From contig JAJGOT010000240.1 in assembly GCA_022457155.1 (NCBI GenBank), positions 186,001 through 250,000 on the forward strand: a stretch of 64,000 nt of DNA. The letters are read 5' to 3'. The notes beneath the pieces were generated by a model. It worked only from the letters and a program-made list of their open reading frames with translations. It did not search any database and had not been told where the DNA came from. A program made the translations under genes and the position numbers. Below are positions 52,991 to 63,243 of the stretch, piece by piece (position 1 is the first letter of the stretch; the number at the start of each line of letters is the position of its first letter). The stretch is from Cladopsammia gracilis (taxonomy: Eukaryota > Cnidaria > Anthozoa > Scleractinia > Dendrophylliidae).

Positions 52991-54247
52991 ATGAAGTCTA
53001 TCACTATCTTCGTTTTAGTTGTTATTTGTACTGTCTCAACAGCAGTACTTCCAAATTACTCCCCTGCAATAAGGAACAATGCACTTATGCGCGAGGAGAT
53101 AATACAAAACTATTTTAGCCTTGGACTTACAGCATCGGAAATTGCATTATTTCTTGTAAGTGTGCACGGCATACGCATCTCGCTAAGACATTTGAAGAGA
53201 ATACTAAGGCGGTTGGGATGTACAAGACGTCGCCATCCGAGTGATCTTAATGAGGTAGTAGAAGCAGTCGAGGAAGAACTGAGAGGTAGTGGAAGCCTTC
53301 TCGGATATAGGGCAATGCATCAGAGACTTATCAATCAGCATGGCCTTGTTACTACGCGAGAAGTCGTTCGTCATGTTTTGAAGATTTTCGATCCTGAAGG
53401 AGTGGAGTATAGATCACGACATAGATTACGAAGAAGATTGTACCGATGTAAAGGTCCTAACTATTTATGGCACATTGACGGGTACGACAAACTGAAGCCA
53501 TATGGATTCTGCATTCATGGTGCAATTGATGGCTTCAGTCGAAGAATTGTCTGGCTAGAGGTAGCATCATCAAACAACGACCCACGTATAATAGCTCAGT
53601 ATTTTCTAGACTACGTAAGTCAGTTGGGAGGTACGGCGCGCATTGTACGGGGAGACAGGGGAACCGAGAATGGGAACTTGGCAGCCATTCAGCGTTTCTT
53701 CCGCCGGTCAAAGGATGACGATTTTGCGGCTGATAAAAGTTTTATGTTCGGAAAATCTACATCGAACCAAAGAATAGAGGCATGGTGGGGACGTCTAAGA
53801 CAGGGATGCGCAGACTGGTGGATCGAATTTTTTAAAGATCTGAGAGATTCTGGTTTGTACTGTGATGATAACATCATACACTGTGAGTGTCTGAAGTTTT
53901 GTTTCATGGATGTCATACAAAGCAAACTACACAGAGCTGCAAAGGAGTGGAATGTTCACAGAATTCGACCATCTAGCAACGTGGAGTCTCCAGCTGGAAA
54001 ACCAGATGTTATGTACTTTATACCAGAGTCGGTAGACGCTCAAGATTACATGACTCCAGTTGACATGGATGAGATTGAAATTGCAGAGGATATGTGTGCA
54101 GAGCGACCACAAGCGAAAGGATGTTCTCCATACTTTAGAGAACTCGCCGAAATTATCATGGAGGATGAAGGACTGGAACTAGCTACAACTGCCGAGGAAG
54201 CTCTTCAACTATACTTTGATCTGTTAGATTATATAGATGACCTGTAA
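52991..54247 (+). CDS. single-exon integrase-core (rve-type DDE) domain protein
   Basis: An intact 418-aa ORF. An N-terminal helical region (about 30-80) is followed by a DUF-like stretch and an integrase catalytic core with Asp163 (LWHIDGYDKLKPYG), Asp222 (IVRGDRGTENGN) and Glu263 (NQRIEAWWGRL), spacing D-x40-E. The C-terminus (340-418) is acidic. I recognise the family as a widespread animal 'integrase core domain' protein of transposon descent, often single-exon. All three acidic catalytic residues are kept, so it could be active or domesticated. The first 20 residues (MKSITIFVLVVICTVSTA) look like a signal peptide, odd for a nuclear enzyme. The real start may be further in or on an unrecognised upstream exon. 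An ATG with a following GTGAGC donor lies at 52902, but its phase does not fit. An AATAAA-like signal is not close to the stop. Confidence 0.8.
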   Translation: MKSITIFVLVVICTVSTAVLPNYSPAIRNNALMREEIIQNYFSLGLTASEIALFLVSVHGIRISLRHLKRILRRLGCTRRRHPSDLNEVVEAVEEELRGSGSLLGYRAMHQRLINQHGLVTTREVVRHVLKIFDPEGVEYRSRHRLRRRLYRCKGPNYLWHIDGYDKLKPYGFCIHGAIDGFSRRIVWLEVASSNNDPRIIAQYFLDYVSQLGGTARIVRGDRGTENGNLAAIQRFFRRSKDDDFAADKSFMFGKSTSNQRIEAWWGRLRQGCADWWIEFFKDLRDSGLYCDDNIIHCECLKFCFMDVIQSKLHRAAKEWNVHRIRPSSNVESPAGKPDVMYFIPESVDAQDYMTPVDMDEIEIAEDMCAERPQAKGCSPYFRELAEIIMEDEGLELATTAEEALQLYFDLLDYIDDL

Positions 54248-54616
54248 CTCAGAAACCTAACATGAACTCTGCTTCGATCTGTTCTTGGTGAAAAATAGAT
54301 ACAAAATAAGTTCGTGTTACACCGAGTAATGTGTTATATTTTGTTATAGAAAAGTGTCGATTCCGAGACTTCAATCGTGTACATTATCATTTAAAAATAT
54401 TCAGTTCTGTTTTTTTCATCTTTACTCGTATTGTATACGGTTCTTTTCCGTTCCATGCTGTTTCGTAATCTAGCGCCACGATATATATAGTTATATTGAG
54501 TGTTCAACCATTAAAGATTGAAAATATCTCGTTCTGATCAGGTAATTATGTTTTCAATTAACTTCAGGCCCAGACTTCTTGATTTGACGTCATGAACAGA
54601 CTTGACCCATTCTTAA

Positions 54617-55237
54617 GGCTAGTTTTCACTAGGATATAAGTATAAGCATAATAGCCCATAATAGCAACTGAGTACACCAGGGTCAAGCCCAAATCATACC
54701 GTCCAGAAGGACGTCGGACACCTTATTGAGACTTATATAACGGAGTAACTAGTTAGCTTTCAGTTGAGGTTAGGGTAGCAGTTTATATTGTTAAATTTAG
54801 GACTAAGGAACCCGAGAAGCTAGGTGGTACAGTGGTACGGTAGGCTATGTAAGCCTAAGCCTAGCTGAGGTCACAGGTTCAATCCTGAGTGGGGATTTTA
54901 AATTTTCTTTTTTACACGTCCTTCTGGACGGTATGATTCAGACACAACCGTGCACCAGCGACATAAGAATAGGGCTACGCACGCGCAGAATAGCAAGTTT
55001 GACTCGATTCTCGACACCAGCTCTCCTCTCCCCGATAATAACAAGATGGCGGACGATGACGAGATACTGCTTGTGATATTTTCGCGTAAGTCTGGGTCAA
55101 AGTGACTAATGCTTGGTCGACAGCCCACTGGTCAAGGCTGCGACATAAGCGTAAGCGCAAGAAGAACGTACACGTTGCTTGTGCTTATGTCGCTGGTGTT
55201 CTCACTTGCTTATGCTTATGTCCTAGTGAAACCAGCC
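54617..55237. mobile_element. 621-bp MITE with TTAA target sites
   Basis: The ends GGCTAGTTTTCACTAGGATA and TGTCCTAGTGAAACCAGCC are imperfect inverted repeats flanked by TTAA on both sides (54613-54616 and 55238-55241), as in piggyBac- or Kolobok-type elements. CATAAGC motifs recur near both ends. Inside, CATACCGTCCAGAAGGACGT (54698) and its complement ACGTCCTTCTGGACGGTATG (54915) form a second inverted pair that brackets a tRNA-like sequence. Confidence 0.65.
54812..54897 (+). ncRNA. tRNA-derived (SINE-like) sequence with A and B boxes
   Basis: Has an A box-like TGGTACAGTGG (about 54827) and a B box GGTTCAATCCT (about 54876), spaced about 50 bp as in tRNA genes. The flanking arms pair poorly, so it is not a functional tRNA. 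It lies inside the TTAA MITE, within the inner inverted pair. Confidence 0.45.
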
Positions 55238-55567
55238 TTAACGTTACAAATTTAACGCCAGGTAACTGCCGTAAATGGCGGTTTCTAAGGTAAGATGTAT
55301 GAATTAAATATGTTGTAGTTACTTTACTTTATACTTTATTGACCACTCCCCATTAAGAGGCTTTTCTGGGACAATAACAATTAGGAGAATGACATCGGAC
55401 TTCAGCACATGAAGGCGCCTCAGGCAGCCGCTATCGATCCATTATTGATCTCATCTCTCTACCCCACCCAAGGAAAGGTTGCACTGAGTTTAATTTTATC
55501 CTTGGTTCAATTTTCATTTTCCTTTGTTTTGTATTATTATCATACATTAACATAGAAAAGAACAAAT

Positions 55568-55760
55568 AGGCCATTTCCGAGTTGCCTTTAGCCTCTCTTT
55601 CAAAGCGAGGCTAGGTGCGAAACCTTTCATATGAAAATGAATTTTCATTTACATGCAAATTAAACTTATTTGCATGTGAATGAAAACTCTTTTTCATATG
55701 AAAGGTTTCGCACCTAGCCTCGCTTTGATAGAGAGGCTAAAGGCAACTCGGAAATGGCCT
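55568..55760. mobile_element. 193-bp hairpin MITE (AGGCCATTTCCGAG termini)
   Basis: The arms from AGGCCATTTCCGAGTTGCC to its complement GGCAACTCGGAAATGGCCT pair almost throughout, with an AT-rich loop near 55660. A TA dinucleotide borders each side, compatible with a Tc1/mariner-type duplication. Confidence 0.75.
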
Positions 55761-55804
55761 ATTAAAATCAAATTTGCACCAAGGATAAAATTGAACCACA
55801 ACAT

Positions 55805-55985
55805 AGACCTCTTTCACAATGGCGGCCGATTTATTTATTCTCTTATATGTATGTTAATCAGCCATATTGGCCTCGTTAGCGTGTGCAAAATTCAAAAGAA
55901 TTTTTACTCTAAAATGAGGCCAGTGAGGCTAATTAGCATGCATATAAAAGAATAAATAAATCGGCCGCCATTATGAAAGAGGTCT
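55805..55985. mobile_element. 181-bp hairpin MITE (AGACCTCTTTCAC termini)
   Basis: The arms from AGACCTCTTTCACAATGGCG to the complementary GCCATTATGAAAGAGGTCT pair over about 50 bp, with looser pairing inside. It is again bordered by TA on both sides and lies 45 bp from the previous hairpin. Confidence 0.75.
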
Positions 55986-55989
55986 ATAT

Positions 55990-56647
55990 ACATGATCGAG
56001 CAAGTCATTCATGTACAACAAATACAACTTTATTCCTTGAGGACAAACATTGTCTTATACAACTTGCAAATAAACGTTTGCACGAGGCAGGTTGACAAAC
56101 GTCGCCGATGCCTGCCTCAGTAGTGGAGTTTGGTGTTATCTCGGTCAACTTTAACGTAAGTGGATAGCAGTCATCCCAGCATCAATGCCTCTGCAAAGGA
56201 CTTCTGAAGGTGTGTCCACAAACCTAAACTAATTTACCTGGGTTTAACAAGAAACACCCGTTACACTTTCCTTTATGTAAATTCAACATTTCAAATTTTA
56301 CGAAATTTAGATAAACACTTGTACCTCTGAAGACCCACGAATATGGTGGAAGTGCAGTCTTTTAGCTATATGCGTTTCAAAATAAACTAAATATTAGAGA
56401 ATTTAACGAATAAGTTTTCACAAGCTTAACCGTACGCGTAGACGTTTACACATTTTATAGTTTTGATTTCCAACATTTCATAACATCAACTAATACTCAC
56501 ATAGAACAGTTGTAATCCAACAAAAAAGGTGACTATTTTAGAGTTCCACAGGCACGTTCCTTCCACAGTATGCTAAGAAGCCTCTGTGTACCCTTAACAA
56601 AGTCAGATCCTGTTAAGTGTTTAAAGACGTCTTTAACCAGTTTCAGC
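55990..56647. other. 3' flank of the HECT gene, no other feature
   Basis: Probably contains the 3' UTR of the minus-strand HECT gene. I see no further gene. Confidence 0.4.
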
Positions 56648-59600
56648 TCACAATGAAGTAAACTTCCAGGACAATTCGTTGACAAGGAGTGAGTTCATTT
56701 GGCTCCTGAAGTCATTGAAGCTTCCATAACCGCAAGAAGGCAAGTCTAATATGGCGGAACAGGTGTGTGCTAGAGGGTGTGGCAAGGAACCAAATTCATG
56801 ACCGTGAAACATTACTTGGATCGTCTCCACAACCGGAATAGGACTGCCGGTGACATAACGAAGGAATCGCTCGAGCTCTTCGCGTCCAAGACCCCTGATG
56901 TACCTCTTGAGATACGAGAAGATTTGGAGCCGTGATTTGTGCAAATGAGTCGATGGGTCCTCGACAAGCATAGATATTACTCGTGAAGGTGTCAGTCGCA
57001 TCGTGTCATAAACCTTTAAGACGTCTTCTTTACTACATTGCCACAGTTCTTTGTAGTTTCCGTCAACAAGTCCTTCTTTGATTATATCCATTGCCATGGC
57101 AGGTTTCGAAAGCAACTCGTTTTTCGCCACTTGCACCAGTGTAGCTTGTAAGTTGGTCACCGATGGCCGCTTTGTCACTTGGTAGTCGCTGAAAAAGTCT
57201 AATAAGAAATCGTAAGATTTCTCAGTAAGTTTTCCATGTTTGGTTTCTTTGATGATTTCTCTCATCTCCATGGCCTCGTTTTCTGATATATATGACAAGA
57301 AGGACTCGATGAGATCTTCGTCGGTTAGTGCTTGGCGGCCACAAAGCATAGCGACCATGAACGCCTTGTTAATTTGAATTGGAAATACGCGGGTAAGAAC
57401 GTACTGATGGCTGATTATACGACCCACTGTTCTCAGCATGGGCTCCTCGATGCCTGGTCCAATGCGGGGCACAAATGTGGTACTACCTCACCCCCAGAAG
57501 TTGTTTCCAGAAGATGGAGTAAGCTTCTCTCTTTATGCCGTCGAAATCCATGCCCTCTTCCCCATAAAACGAAAAGGTGGCCTGGCTCTCTGCAATATCA
57601 CTCGAGGACTCATAAATGTTCAAAAGGTCCTGCATGACCGTTTCGCGATGTATCCACACATTTCGCACGCCATTTTCAATTAACTTCTGTAAACAGTATT
57701 CTCTTTTTTCGTTTAAAACCTACGAGAAACGAAAAATTATTATGCATATTATGTAGATTTAGGCTTTTATTAACTTTAATGAATTAGAATTCTATATATA
57801 ATTTAGAAACAAACTTAAGTTACATATATATTTTACCTTTTCCCGCTAGCAAGTATCACAGACCCAAGTAAGCAAGGAAATAAATTAAACAGATCACTAA
57901 CTCCCAGGCAAACGTCGAATTTCTCATGTGCCGAAAACTTCATTTAAACAGGGTGGCCCTTTCAGCTCAAGGCTGGTATCCATAGGGGCATGCGCAAATG
58001 AGTGGAAAATGGCTCAATGGTGGAAAGTTTACACTGTTGTTCCGGATGAATACATGTGCTATTCTTGCTTTTCCACAACAAAATATTCTTGCCTAAACTG
58101 CAACCACTCTATTTGTAACCGTTGTTCGGTGTTTGAAGGAAACAAAGAAACTCCCGGTTGGGTAGCAGGTAAGTGCGTGGGATATTGTATCGTGTGTGAC
58201 AAGGAACGGGTCAAATACAAACGTACGGTCTCCTGCACGAATTGAACGATTGCATTTATTCGTCAGATACTTAACTGAGGGGTGCAAATGAGAAAAAGAG
58301 GCATAAATTTGCATACGGCTATCTCTCATATACATGAAGTAGAGTATTTTTTTCGTGGTTTTATACTGCGCCAAGTCTAATTGGTAACCGGGCAATAAAC
58401 ACCGTAATCTTCACTCACATAAGATATGGTCGATGAAAGTACATTGTGAAGTTACAGTCAAGAGTGGTAAAATCGTTCCAAACTATAATATATGAAAAAA
58501 TTAACACGAGAAAGGTGTCCTGGTTTGTTTTCTTTCCTTTATCTGGGGGTTGATGGAGAGGAGTACAAATTAAGTTACCTGGCTTTCAGCCTCCCCAGTG
58601 GATGGACTATACATTGCGTTTACCATCTGTCTGAATCTTCTTCCGGGTGAGTCATTGGAGATACCCGAGTCAGATGATGTTAAAGTAGCACTTTCTGGGG
58701 TTTCTTCTTCGTTAACTTCCTCCCTGAAATTAAACAAAATTTGAAACCGAAGCAGTTTATCTGGAATTAAAAACTAGTCATGTGCTTGTTTGGAGTTTGC
58801 TCCTATACAACGTTCACAGAAACGTAGTTTAATTTTGTAACCACTTTGATTTAGGTCATTTGCATGCATTTTTGCTCTCCGTTTACACTTGCGGGAACGA
58901 AGACATTCACCAACGCTTCCAAAAAGGATATCGATTCATATACAATGTGATAAACCGAAACTCCTACTCTCAACACTTATAATCGCTCGAAATTGCGGTT
59001 CTATTTCTTGCGACAACCGTGTAACTCGACAGTATTGTCTAGTTATATTGAGATGTTTTTAAGATGGCTTTAATCGCTTTCCTCTTCAATCGTACTTTCA
59101 AGGACACAATCACCACAAACATGTGTATCACTTGCATCCAGATGGAATTGGTTCAATGCATTTTGTTTGCGTTTTTCGTGACTAACGGAAACGAGGGTTA
59201 CTTCCGTTTCACTTAATCCAGCAAAAATGCGGATTTGTAAACTGTTACCAAACTAACTTGCTGCCCCCATCATGCCTCGCAAGGACGATTATAAAACAAA
59301 CCAAAAAAGACATAGGGCTATGAAACAGACAATGATGAAACGATCTAAAGGTGGACCTAGACAAACACATGAAATAAAGTACTAAGATGAGTGTAATAAA
59401 AATCATAAGTACTACTCACACTTCATCTTCTTCCATTAAAATAGGGGGTGGCGTCTCTGAAACACTGGAAAGCGGCCACATGGTGTCTTCAGTTTGGACT
59501 GTGGAATTTAAACTGTCTTCAGACGATGCACCAAAACCTTGAAAACAAACAATCTCATCTGGAAAAGCTGGACTTCCCTCGCATGCAGACATCGAAATCA

Positions 59601-62280
59601 TCATGCGGTCAACAGTTTCAATGGGCAAGGAAGGGTTCAGGTTCGCGTCATCAGGAGTAGAAAGAGTAAAATGCTCAGGAGTCAAGCTTAGGGATCCAAC
59701 CCAGTCATACACAGTTCCTACTTCGCCACCCTTTTCAAATTTACGCGTTTGAACACCTAATGTCACGTGTCTCACAGACACTTGAACGTGTGGTTCACTC
59801 ATTTCCGGCTCATCGGACACCCTCGTAGCTCTAGCTGCACGCAGACTTTCTTGTCTTGCAGTTATTTCTTGACATCGGAGGAGCTCCTCTCGCTTCTTAC
59901 TTTCTTTTGCTCTGTCGTTTGCCAAAGAATCGAGATACTCTTTGTCTTGACTTTCCCTCAAAGATTTTCTATCTTCCGAAGAGCCAAGCAAACCTGATAG
60001 GTCACCTGGAGATGTGCCCTGTTCGCCAAAAGCAAATGTTAACAAATCACTGTCTTCGTCGCTGACATAGTGAACTTCGCTTTTCTTTTCTTGCTTTGCG
60101 CTGAACCTCGTTAAGATATACAGTCTAACTTTCGTTAATTTGTGCTTCGCAATGTATTTCGCCAAAGTGAACTCCTCGTTTATTTCCTCGCATTTAAAGT
60201 TTCCTAACTTTAATGTCATTTCATCGGTGCTACCAAATACGGATATCCCATCCGGAAAAAACACATCTTTCATTAGGTTTACAACCTCTCTCGATGATGC
60301 ATTTAGTGGAATCGATAGCTCTCTGGTGCCTCCTCCTTTCACCATGCGGACACCAACATAACGGTTTTCTTGATTGTTAAAGTGTTGCCAGCCAATTTGG
60401 ACTTTTTTACTACATGGCATTGGTAGAGTGTTGTCTTCCTCTAATGATTGGAACTTCCTCCTAGCGCCGTTAGATGCTGTCTTACTTCTCGTTGATTTGG
60501 AACCGAGTTGTTTTGAAAGCTCTAGAAGTTTTCTTTTATGGTCTTCCTTTTCTTTATTCGCACCACTTAAAACGAATGATCGTAGAGCAAGTATGTCACC
60601 TCTTCGCTGCAGACCGAGAGCTTGGAAGTCCTTATCACTGGCCATCCTCACAGCTGTAAAATCCATCTGCAGTAAAAAAAGAACACAGAAGTTTAATTTA
60701 TTGATGCGATCGTTCGGGTGCGAATTTAACGAACAAGTATAGCGTTCTTCAAAGTATCCCAAATGTTTCATGTTGTTGCTATACTTCTTCTTTATGACGC
60801 CATAAATCTTAAAATAATGTGAATTTCAACAAATTCACACGATGCTTTTTGCATCGGGAAATATTTAGCAATTGGCATCATTGTTTTCATCTGAAAAAAT
60901 CCAAAAAAATAGTTTCAGGGTATCACTGTTGTGATCACGTGACTTCTCAAATATAGTTGTCAGTTAAAAGTTTTGAGCACACCTTTTAATAGAACAAACA
61001 TGGAGAAGCATCTTATCTGTGGAAGTCCAGGATCTCTAGACACGATGGTTAGAAGCCTTTCTTAACAACATTACAAGGACTATGATCTGTGTGAAGATCG
61101 GTTCGTCTGTGGTATAGTGGTCATCACATCTGCCTTGTAAGCAGCTGGAGTCCGGGTTCGATTCATCGCCGGAGAACCATATTCACCGGCATATCATGCT
61201 TTTATGCGTTTATTGCCTTAAGTTTGTTTCTTTGATATAACGATCTAAACATGGCTGATTCACTTAGTAAGAATATTCCTTGCAGTCGGTTTATGAGTCA
61301 ATTCCTGAAGCCTGATCATCCCCCCAGGGAAAACCCCAGGGCATTTGACTTTTTGAAAATAAACGGTCAAATTCCCAATTACATGGTCAAATGCCCCACG
61401 GGTTGGGGTGGAAAAGTTAGTCAACACAGCATGTTTTTATATTGTTCAGATAGGTTGCTTTCCGTTGCCCATGTTTTTTTTATTTACTCAGTTTATGGAG
61501 ATCCAGTGAGCAGCACAAGACTATTACAGCTTGAATTGTTCTATTTGTCCTACGTGTTTTGTCTGAGTCTTCGTGGAGTTAGGGTGAATTATACAAAGTA
61601 CAAAATCCTTTTAACGCGTGACTGCTGATCAAAAACTCATCAACGGAAAATACCCGAAGGGGTTGGCTTCTGTTCGCGTCAAATACCCCCCTATGCGAAG
61701 CTGAACTGGAAGGGCTATGCCCTGGGGAAGGGATGATAGAATTGACCCCTATATTATGCTGCGTCAGTTGGCAAGTGAAACATTTAACTTATTATCAACT
61801 GTGAGTTGACAAAGTTAAATTAACCGCAGTAGCGAATTGGGAAAGCTGACGTGTCGAGCGGGTGGCTCACCCCAACGAAAAGATTCCATCACCCCCACCC
61901 CCTCCCCCCCGGGGATGTCACGCACGCACCGAACTTTAACAGGCCCGAGGCAGGTTATGTATTCGGCATTTTTGTGACAATTTGTGATCCACTTTAGTAC
62001 TTCAACAAATTTTGAACTGCTGGGAGGAATAAAATCAGACGTTCAAAACTGCAAACCGGCCTATTTAATCGTCTGAATGCTAATCACTGCTGTCTGCAAT
62101 GTTTGTTTTGCTCACGTAGAAAAGCACTGACAAAAGCAAAATTATTTTAAGATTCCTAATATGAAACACTGAGAGAGTGATTTTGGAAATAAAAGGCCGA
62201 ATTTGCCTTTGGTTTGAGCCGTGACAATTCAAAGGGGACAAACTTCAAATAAATGTGGCTACTAAACATATCTGAATTTC

Positions 62281-62322
<42 letters not shown>

Positions 62323-62910
62323 ACAATTGGTTTCGGCTCCATTTGGTATGTTTACATACACTTCGCAACTTTCGCTTTTTTCGAGTGAAACGAACAACTT
62401 GACGTCAGTCCGACAAAAGGTTATAATATATAACATTTTGCGATACAAATTCAAACGAAATGAAACGAACAGATAAAAAAGCAAAAACGCTAATTACGAC
62501 AGTACGCCACATTCCCAATCACGATTCACCTGAGTAAATTAGACTCATCCTCGGTGTAAGAACCTGTGAAGCTCATTAGTGAGTAAAACAAAGAAAACAA
62601 AAGGCATAAAACAATAGAGTCAACTGGGAATGCAATACTACAAAGGTAAAAAACAAAGGAAAAAGTCACAGGTTCTTACACCGAGGTAAACCCGCAAATA
62701 AGTAAACAACTTGTGATCGCTTACCATTTCGTCCTTAAACGTTTGACAAACACTTTCTTCCACGTTCCTTTTGTCTTTTAAAAATTGGAAAATCTGAAGA
62801 GAATAAATTTAATTTTCAGTTAATAGTTTGAAAGTTTGCTATTTGCAACGAAAATAAGAACGAAATACCTGGTCCACCTCCTGAAGCGGTTCTTCGTCTG
62901 GAGAATCCAT
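56648..62910 (-). CDS. SAM-like / UBX-like / HECT-domain E3 ubiquitin ligase, six exons
   Basis: Exons (minus): 62910-62869, 62793-62725, 60666-59420, 58723-58579, 57686-57492, then 57490 to 56648 without an intron. All earlier introns are GT-AG and phases agree. Residues 15-70 form a SAM-like domain (IFQFLKDKRNVEESV, MDFTAVRMASDKDFQALGLQ). Exon 3 continues with a conserved VGVRMVKGGGTRELSIPL block, an acidic helical part, and a UBX-like fold ending WVGSLSLTPEHFTLSTP. Exons 5-6 carry the HECT domain: WIHRETVMQDLLNIYE, GRIISHQYVLTRVFPIQI and the catalytic cysteine in HTCSAILDLPSCGYGSF (codon 56759-56761). HECT ligases take ubiquitin onto this Cys before transfer to substrate. Between exon 5 and exon 6 the frame shifts by one base near 57485-57492 (GGGGGTGAGG), with no acceptor nearby. 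This is either a real lesion or a sequence error. About 845 aa if continuous. Confidence 0.8.
58009..58245 (+). CDS. small Cys-rich zinc-binding protein, antisense within an intron of the HECT gene
   Basis: A 78-aa ORF from the ATG at 58009 (MAQWWKVYTVVPDEY). It has C-x2-C (CYSC), then C-x2-C-x3-I-C-x2-C (CLNCNHSICNRC) and a final C-x3-Y-C-x2-C (CVGYCIVC), enough ligands for two zinc ions in a B-box/treble-clef-like module. I have the impression of a module repeated many times in coral genomes (CFSTTKYSCLNC-type), but have no function for it. An in-frame upstream ATG at 57928 would add 27 unconvincing residues. It lies between exons 4 and 5 of the HECT gene, on the other strand. Confidence 0.5.
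   Translation: MAQWWKVYTVVPDEYMCYSCFSTTKYSCLNCNHSICNRCSVFEGNKETPGWVAGKCVGYCIVCDKERVKYKRTVSCTN
61100..61179 (+). tRNA. tRNA-like sequence, Thr(TGT) or Val-derived, probably a pseudogene or SINE head
   Basis: GGTTCGT at 61100 pairs partly with GAGAACC at the 3' end. The D arm resembles tRNA-Val (TGGTATAGTGGTCATCAC). The anticodon loop CTTGTAA gives TGT (Thr), on the stem CTGC/GCAG. The B box-like GGGTTCGATTC is present, but the T stem (CCGGG with CATCG) pairs badly. It lies in the large intron of the HECT gene, opposite strand. Its function as a tRNA is doubtful. Confidence 0.4.
61180..62548. other. HECT intron sequence; MITE-like block at about 61330-61730
   Basis: CCCCAGGGCATTTGAC (61334) and GCTATGCCCTGGGG (61713-61726) form a short inverted pair with repeated GGTCAAATxCCC motifs between them, probably a MITE. 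The 125-codon frame at 61251 runs through it and is not called. A C/G run lies at 61889-61913. Confidence 0.4.
62549..62686. mobile_element. 138-bp MITE with CCTCGGTGTAAGAACC termini
   Basis: Perfect 21-bp inverted repeats, CCTCGGTGTAAGAACCTGTG plus one more base, at 62549-62569 and 62666-62686. It lies in the HECT intron about 40 bp from exon 2. Confidence 0.7.
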
Positions 62911-62962
62911 TTTAATGGCGAAGCAACCAGGCCTTCCGTTGTCACGTGGTGTTCATTAACCC

Positions 62963-63205
62963 GCAAGTAAGTCGCAAGTAAGTCGCAACTAAGTCGCAGC
63001 TAAGTCGCAGCTAAGTCGCAAGTAAGTCGCAAGTAAGTCGCAGCTAAGTCGCAGCTAAGTCGCAAGTAAGTCGCAAGTAAGTCGCAAGTAAGTCGCAAGT
63101 AAGTCGCAGCTAAGTCGCAAGTAAGTCGCAAGTAAGTCGCAAGCCAAAAAAAAATGGGAAAAATGTATGTCCCTTTGAAGCCACCGTACGTTTCCCATAG
63201 TGTTG
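62963..63205 (-). repeat. 11-bp minisatellite, inverted relative to 52561-52892, upstream of the HECT start codon
   Basis: About 16 units of GTAAGTCGCAA (complement of TTGCGACTTAC) with the same AG/CTG variants occupy 62963-63143. They are followed by the shared flank (GGCTTCAAAGGGACATACAT on the minus strand). The array begins 53 bp upstream of the HECT ATG. Confidence 0.9.
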
Positions 63206-63243
63206 CGCTCCGTTGATTTTGACCTCATTTTAGCGTCCTTTTT

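Noticed and set aside
57480..57500. A mini-intron joining HECT exons 5 and 6
   Set aside because: The only GT-AG choices are 30-40 nt long and do not restore the frame.
61100..61179. A functional tRNA-Thr gene
   Set aside because: The T stem does not pair and the body resembles tRNA-Val, so it is kept only as tRNA-like.
61251..61628. 125-codon ORF in the HECT intron
   Set aside because: It runs through a MITE-like repeat block; composition and lack of motif argue against a gene.
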